Assembly: GCA_027067035.1 (NCBI GenBank)
Contig: JAMOMO010000292.1
Location: forward strand, 1-9,273
Direction of reading: 5' to 3'
DNA length: 9,273 bases
DNA from: Desulfobulbaceae bacterium
Lineage (GTDB): Bacteria > Desulfobacterota > Desulfobulbia > Desulfobulbales > Desulfocapsaceae
Part shown: positions 6,005 through 9,273 of the stretch, piece after piece
Layout of the letters: every line of letters starts with the position of its first letter
How positions within the stretch are numbered: position 1 is the stretch's first letter
Notes under the pieces: generated by a model
The model's database searches: none
What the model was told of the DNA's origin: nothing
What the model saw: only the letters and a program-made list of their open reading frames with translations
Translations under genes and position numbers: made by a program

Positions 6005-7126
6005 ATGAACCCGGAATGTGTATCCCAGATAAATGATGACGGTGACGCACTCTCCCTCTGCTTCAGCGGTCCATGGACCATCAGCACCCTGCCCTTTTCG
6101 TTGCCCGATGTTCCTTCCCTGCTCACAGACGGTATCAGTTCTCTGTATTTCAACACAGACAGGCTGGAACAGTGGGACAGTGCTTTTCTTGTCGAAATTT
6201 CAGCCATCACCGAGATGGCTGCTGAGCTTGGAATAACAGTTGTTACAGACGGTTTACCGGATGGTATCAGAAAACTGCTGCGGCTCACCCGGAAAAAAAC
6301 CGTTATTCCGCCCTCCAGTAACTCTCTTGAATCCGGACTCTTTGAAGAGATCGGCAAACAGTCTCTGGCTCTTGTAAAAGAATCTGTACAGATGCTCACC
6401 TTCACGGGTGACATATTTCTCGCCTATATCCGTTTTTTCACCGGCAGGGCCAGATATCTGAAAAAAGACTTTACCTTTTTTCTCTTTGACTGCGGTCCCC
6501 AGGCACTGCCAATCATTACTCTTATATCCTTTCTCGTCGGATTCACCCTGGCATTCATCGGTGCTGTTCAGCTGAAGATGTTCGGGGCTGACATCTACGT
6601 TGCCAATCTTGTCGGACTCACCATGACACGGGAAATGGGTCCGATGATGGCAGCCATTATCATGGCAGGCCGAACCGGTGCATCCTATGCGGCACAACTT
6701 GGGACCATGCAGGTCAATGAAGAAGTTGACGCCCTGCAGACAATGGGGATAAATCCACTGGATTTCCTGGTACTGCCCCGTATGACCGCACTGATTCTCA
6801 TGATGCCGCTTCTGGCCATATGCTCTGATTTCATAGGTATTGTCGGCGGGTTTTTCATAGGCTGCTTTTCACTGGACATAAGCCCCATCCTCTACTACGA
6901 ACAAACCATCAAAGCCGTACACCTCAACCATTTTCTCGTGGGAATGATTAAGTCCGTGGTATTCGGATACCTGGTGGCATTCTGCGGCTGCCTGAAAGGG
7001 ATGAACTGCGGGCGCAGTGCAGATTCAGTCGGTAAGGCGACAACTTCTGCAGTGGTCACCTCCATTGTTCTCATCGTTATCACTGACGCCGGTTTCACAT
7101 TCTTCTTTAATGTTTTGGGAATATAG
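6005..7126 (+). CDS. mlaE: MlaE-family lipid ABC transporter permease with N-terminal STAS domain
   Basis: Inner-membrane permease of an MCE-type lipid transporter. Residues 1-100 form a STAS domain, the counterpart of separate MlaB. The strand-turn LYFNTDRLEQWDSAF (47-61) puts Asp58-Ser59 where STAS proteins carry the 'DS/DT' site. Residues 112-373 are the MlaE domain. It has an amphipathic N-terminal helix, FDCGPQALPI (161-170), and hydrophobic segments near 167-188, 205-222, 257-283, 310-329 and 348-370. The family signature runs about 209-259: REMGPMMAAIIMAGRTGA, then VNEEVDALQTMGINPLDFLV and PR. The length (373 against about 260 for E. coli MlaE) is explained by the STAS fusion. The start at 6005 leaves the STAS first strand intact, though no good Shine-Dalgarno precedes it. 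The ATPase gene starts 3 nt after the stop. The substrate is probably phospholipid, and direction of transport is not deducible. Confidence 0.93.
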   Translation: MNPECVSQINDDGDALSLCFSGPWTISTLPFSLPDVPSLLTDGISSLYFNTDRLEQWDSAFLVEISAITEMAAELGITVVTDGLPDGIRKLLRLTRKKTVIPPSSNSLESGLFEEIGKQSLALVKESVQMLTFTGDIFLAYIRFFTGRARYLKKDFTFFLFDCGPQALPIITLISFLVGFTLAFIGAVQLKMFGADIYVANLVGLTMTREMGPMMAAIIMAGRTGASYAAQLGTMQVNEEVDALQTMGINPLDFLVLPRMTALILMMPLLAICSDFIGIVGGFFIGCFSLDISPILYYEQTIKAVHLNHFLVGMIKSVVFGYLVAFCGCLKGMNCGRSADSVGKATTSAVVTSIVLIVITDAGFTFFFNVLGI

Positions 7127-7129
7127 ACC

Positions 7130-7894
7130 GTGACACATTCCGAGGCCCTCATAACCGTCGACAATCTCACCATGGCATATGGCGATTTCGTCCTGCAGAA
7201 GGAGCTCAGTTTTACAATACGGAAAGGCTCCATTTTTACTATCATGGGCGAATCCGGCTGTGGCAAATCCACCCTGCTGAGACATCTCACCGGACTCAAA
7301 CGGCCGGCAGCCGGTGATATTATGTATAACGGAATAAATTTCTGGAAACAGCCATTGAAGAAACGGGTACAACTCATGCAGAAATCCGGGGTGCTGTACC
7401 AGTCAGGTGCCCTCTGGAGTTCCATGACCATTGGGGAAAATGTCGCTCTGCCACTTCAACAGTTCACCGATCTGACAGAGGATCTCATCAGGGAAATTGT
7501 GGAAATCAAACTGGCACTGGTGGGACTGAAAGGTTTTAGCAGCTATCTGCCATCCGCAATAAGCGGCGGTATGAAAAAACGTGCCGGGCTCGCCCGCGCC
7601 ATTGCCCTTGATCCGGAAATCGTTTTTTTTGATGAACCTTCAGCAGGGCTTGACCCCATCAGTTCAAAAATGCTTGATGATCTTATCCTGGAACTCCGTG
7701 ACAGCCTTGGTGCCACCATTGTCATCGTTACCCACGAACTGGCCTCCATATTTGCGCTGGCAGACGATTCCATTTTTCTGGATACTGAAACACGAACCAT
7801 GCTGGCCACTGGAAACCCGAGAATTCTCGCAAAAAACAGTGACAGCAGTAAAGTCAGACAATTTCTCAGCAGAAGCACATCTGTCAGAGATTAA
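7130..7894 (+). CDS. mlaF: MlaF-type ABC transporter ATPase
   Basis: Cytoplasmic ATPase that powers the adjacent MlaE permease. All catalytic elements are present: Walker A GESGCGKST (40-48), Q-loop Gln91 in VLYQSGALWSSMTIGENV, the signature SGGMKKRAGLARA (145-157), Walker B IVFFDEP (164-170) with Glu169, D-loop SAGLDP (171-176) and switch His202 in VTHEL. The SGGMKKR form of the signature and the Q-loop segment QSGALWSSMTIGENV are typical of the MlaF/Mkl subgroup rather than of importer ATPases. The 254-residue length is normal. The GTG at 7130 is chosen because GGGA at 7117-7120 is well spaced and it keeps the first beta strand (ALITVDNLT); the next in-frame ATG, at residue 15, would cut into that strand. 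It lies 3 nt after mlaE and 18 nt before the MCE gene, so translation is probably coupled. Confidence 0.95.
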   Translation: MTHSEALITVDNLTMAYGDFVLQKELSFTIRKGSIFTIMGESGCGKSTLLRHLTGLKRPAAGDIMYNGINFWKQPLKKRVQLMQKSGVLYQSGALWSSMTIGENVALPLQQFTDLTEDLIREIVEIKLALVGLKGFSSYLPSAISGGMKKRAGLARAIALDPEIVFFDEPSAGLDPISSKMLDDLILELRDSLGATIVIVTHELASIFALADDSIFLDTETRTMLATGNPRILAKNSDSSKVRQFLSRSTSVRD

Positions 7895-7912
7895 CCTCAA
7901 CGGCACACTCTT

Positions 7913-8971
7913 ATGACGAACAGAAAACTCCAGCCGGCAATGATCGGTGTCTTCGTTGTCCTGTCCCTTGTCCTTTTCATGACAGCCGTGGTCATTTTTG
8001 GTGGCAACAAGTTCTTTGCACAGGAGAAACTGGTCATCGCCTACTTTGACGGCTCCCTGAGCGGTCTCAGTGTCGGTGCACCCGTTACCTACCGCGGCGT
8101 CACCATCGGCCAGGTAAAGGCCATCAAGATACAGATAGAGGGAAACGGGAACAGAAGCCAGGAGATCAGCATACCCATCATCATCGCCCTGAGTCCCGAG
8201 GCAACCATGATTGTTGAAGAAAAGAAAGAGAGAAACAGCAGTGATATCTACGATTTCATGGATGCCATGTGTAAACAAGGACTTCGGGCCAAGCTGAAAC
8301 TTCAGAGCCTGGTCACTGGTAAACGTTACGTTGACCTTGCATTCTATGAGAATTCGCCCGCTGTCTACCGGGATAAAAACAAGGAATATTTTGAAATACC
8401 CACCCTGCCCTCAGATATGCAGCAGTTCTCAAAAATGATGGAAAATGTCGATGTCGGAAAACTCTATAAAAAGTTCATGCACACTCTGAACTCACTGGAT
8501 ACCCTTGCCACGACCCTTGCCGAGAGCGTTGACAGGGAAAAAATAAAGCAGCTTCTTGACAACCTTGCCGCCTCAACAGTGAGCCTGCAGTCAATCCTTG
8601 CAAAACTTGACAGTGGTGTCGCCCCCATACTCACGCAGGCTGACAGCACGCTGGCGCATATTGCAGCACTTACCAGGCATGCAGATGAGCTGGTTCAGTC
8701 TCTGGATAATGAGGTCGTCCCCAGCCTGCACACAGAACTTAAACGCTCTTTTGAACAATTGGACCTGACACTGCGACAGGCCAGCCAGCTGCTCTCCCAG
8801 GCCGAGAAAACAATCAGCCCCTATTCACCACTCTACTACCGCTTCACCGAATCGATGAAACAGCTTGAAGAAACCGCCCGGTCCATAGAAAAACTCAGCG
8901 ATTTTATTCACCGAAACCCGGAAACACTGATTTTCGGCCTACAAAACCCTGGCAGGCTGGAAAAAGAATGA
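7913..8971 (+). CDS. mlaD: MlaD-like MCE-domain protein with long helical C-terminal region
   Basis: Periplasmic substrate-handling subunit anchored in the inner membrane and expected to form a homohexameric ring on the permease. Residues 10-30 are one membrane helix with basic residues before it (NRK). The MCE domain spans about 38-145. It starts with VIAYFDGSLSGLSVGAPV (41-58) and YRGVTIGQVKAI, and ends with GLRAKLKLQSLVTGKRYVD (123-141). IPTLPSD (162-168) closes the folded part. About 175-335 is a long heptad-like helical stretch rich in Leu, Ser, Ala and Gln. The protein ends with FIHRNPETLIFGL (331-343), a terminal motif seen in many MCE proteins paired with ABC-auxiliary lipoproteins. 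At 352 residues it is nearly twice E. coli MlaD (183) but has one MCE domain, unlike PqiB. The ATG at 7913 gives the expected short cytoplasmic N-terminus; its ribosome-binding site is weak. Confidence 0.92.
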   Translation: MTNRKLQPAMIGVFVVLSLVLFMTAVVIFGGNKFFAQEKLVIAYFDGSLSGLSVGAPVTYRGVTIGQVKAIKIQIEGNGNRSQEISIPIIIALSPEATMIVEEKKERNSSDIYDFMDAMCKQGLRAKLKLQSLVTGKRYVDLAFYENSPAVYRDKNKEYFEIPTLPSDMQQFSKMMENVDVGKLYKKFMHTLNSLDTLATTLAESVDREKIKQLLDNLAASTVSLQSILAKLDSGVAPILTQADSTLAHIAALTRHADELVQSLDNEVVPSLHTELKRSFEQLDLTLRQASQLLSQAEKTISPYSPLYYRFTESMKQLEETARSIEKLSDFIHRNPETLIFGLQNPGRLEKE

Positions 8972-9092
8972 GCCCACAGCATTTCCCGACCATTTTTTCA
9001 TTCTCCCTTGCAATACAGGACAGATAACAGCTATGCTGCTACTATACAGTCATCTACAATCCATGATTATTTTACAGATCCGGGAGTTCACA

Positions 9093-9273
9093 GTGAAGAA
9101 AAGAGAAAACCTGCAATCATACGCTTTTCAAGGAATTCTTCTTTTCGTCCTGCTCGTGCTTACAGGATGTATGCAGCAATCCATCCCCATTTACTACTAC
9201 ACTCTCAACAGTACAGCTGCCCGGACTGCCACTGCAACACGGCCCGGGGTTCCTCTTTTCATCGGCCCCGTTC
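9093..9273 (+). CDS. PqiC/YmbA-type ABC-transport auxiliary lipoprotein (5' part, cut by window edge)
   Basis: The first 60 codons of a lipoprotein; the rest lies beyond the right edge. GTG at 9093 is preceded by GGGAG (9082-9086) at a good distance. It gives a textbook lipoprotein signal: basic KKR, a hydrophobic core (ILLFVLLVL), then the lipobox LTGC with Cys26 as the lipidated residue. Met follows the Cys, not Asp, so by the E. coli sorting rule it would go to the outer membrane. IYYYTLN (33-39) and the incipient PLFIGPV (54-60) match the start of the PqiC/YmbA (DUF330) fold. In-frame ATGs at 9063 and 9033 would lengthen the N-terminus to no apparent purpose. It starts 121 nt after the MCE gene, in the usual place for the outer-membrane partner of a PqiB-type MCE protein. 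The family call rests on a short segment plus context. Confidence 0.75.
   Translation, partial: MKKRENLQSYAFQGILLFVLLVLTGCMQQSIPIYYYTLNSTAARTATATRPGVPLFIGPV

Noticed and set aside
6895..7431. 178-codon minus-strand open frame
   Set aside because: It spans the mlaE-mlaF junction in antisense, and both sense genes are unambiguous by motif.
7664..8278. 204-codon minus-strand open frame
   Set aside because: It spans the mlaF-MCE junction in antisense, with no domain signals.
1..9273. CRISPR arrays, tRNA/rRNA genes, insertion sequences, attachment sites
   Set aside because: I looked for regularly spaced repeats, tRNA-like ends, transposase ORFs and paired terminal repeats and saw none.

Overview
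The window reads as chromosomal DNA from a Gram-negative, outer-membrane-bearing bacterium. The evidence is a complete MlaE/MlaF/MlaD-type lipid-transport set, followed by a lipoprotein whose Cys is followed by Met. A free-standing DUF4388 protein, the medium GC content and the overall gene style fit a Desulfobacterota ('deltaproteobacterial') host such as a sulfate reducer. That taxonomic placement is inference; no marker gene is present.

Layout. (1) Bases 1-2638 hold an envelope-glycosylation pair on the + strand: a GtrB/ArnC-like polyprenyl-phosphate glycosyltransferase, then an 8-nt gap and a large polytopic membrane protein of DUF6056/GT-C appearance. An unassigned open frame (79-279) overlaps the glycosyltransferase start codon. 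This block is more AT-rich than the rest: 20 of 60 bases are G/C at 301-360, against 32 of 60 at 4801-4860. (2) Bases 2732-3499 encode a DUF4388 (PATAN-like) signalling or adaptor protein. (3) Converging on it is a minus-strand gene (4086-3565) for a 173-residue protein that I do not recognise. It consists of three copies of one motif repeated at an exact 57-residue period. (4) Bases 4087-4515 are mostly AT-rich. They hold an inverted repeat, a possible promoter for the next gene and a possible small minus-strand membrane-protein ORF. (5) Bases 4516-5898 encode an MFS transporter. (6) From 6005 to the right edge runs a tight operon: STAS-MlaE permease, MlaF ATPase, a long single-MCE MlaD-like protein, and the start of a PqiC/YmbA-type auxiliary lipoprotein cut by the window edge. 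A recognisable promoter lies just upstream.

How they work together. The last four genes should form one machine. MlaE and MlaF would make the inner-membrane ABC core, with an N-terminal STAS domain built into the permease. The MCE protein would form a periplasmic hexamer with a long helical extension, and the lipoprotein would act as an outer-membrane partner. The machine would move phospholipid or another hydrophobic substrate between membranes. The first two genes probably act on a polyprenyl-linked sugar for surface-polysaccharide or lipid modification. The DUF4388 gene, the repeat protein and the MFS gene have no visible functional tie to either group.
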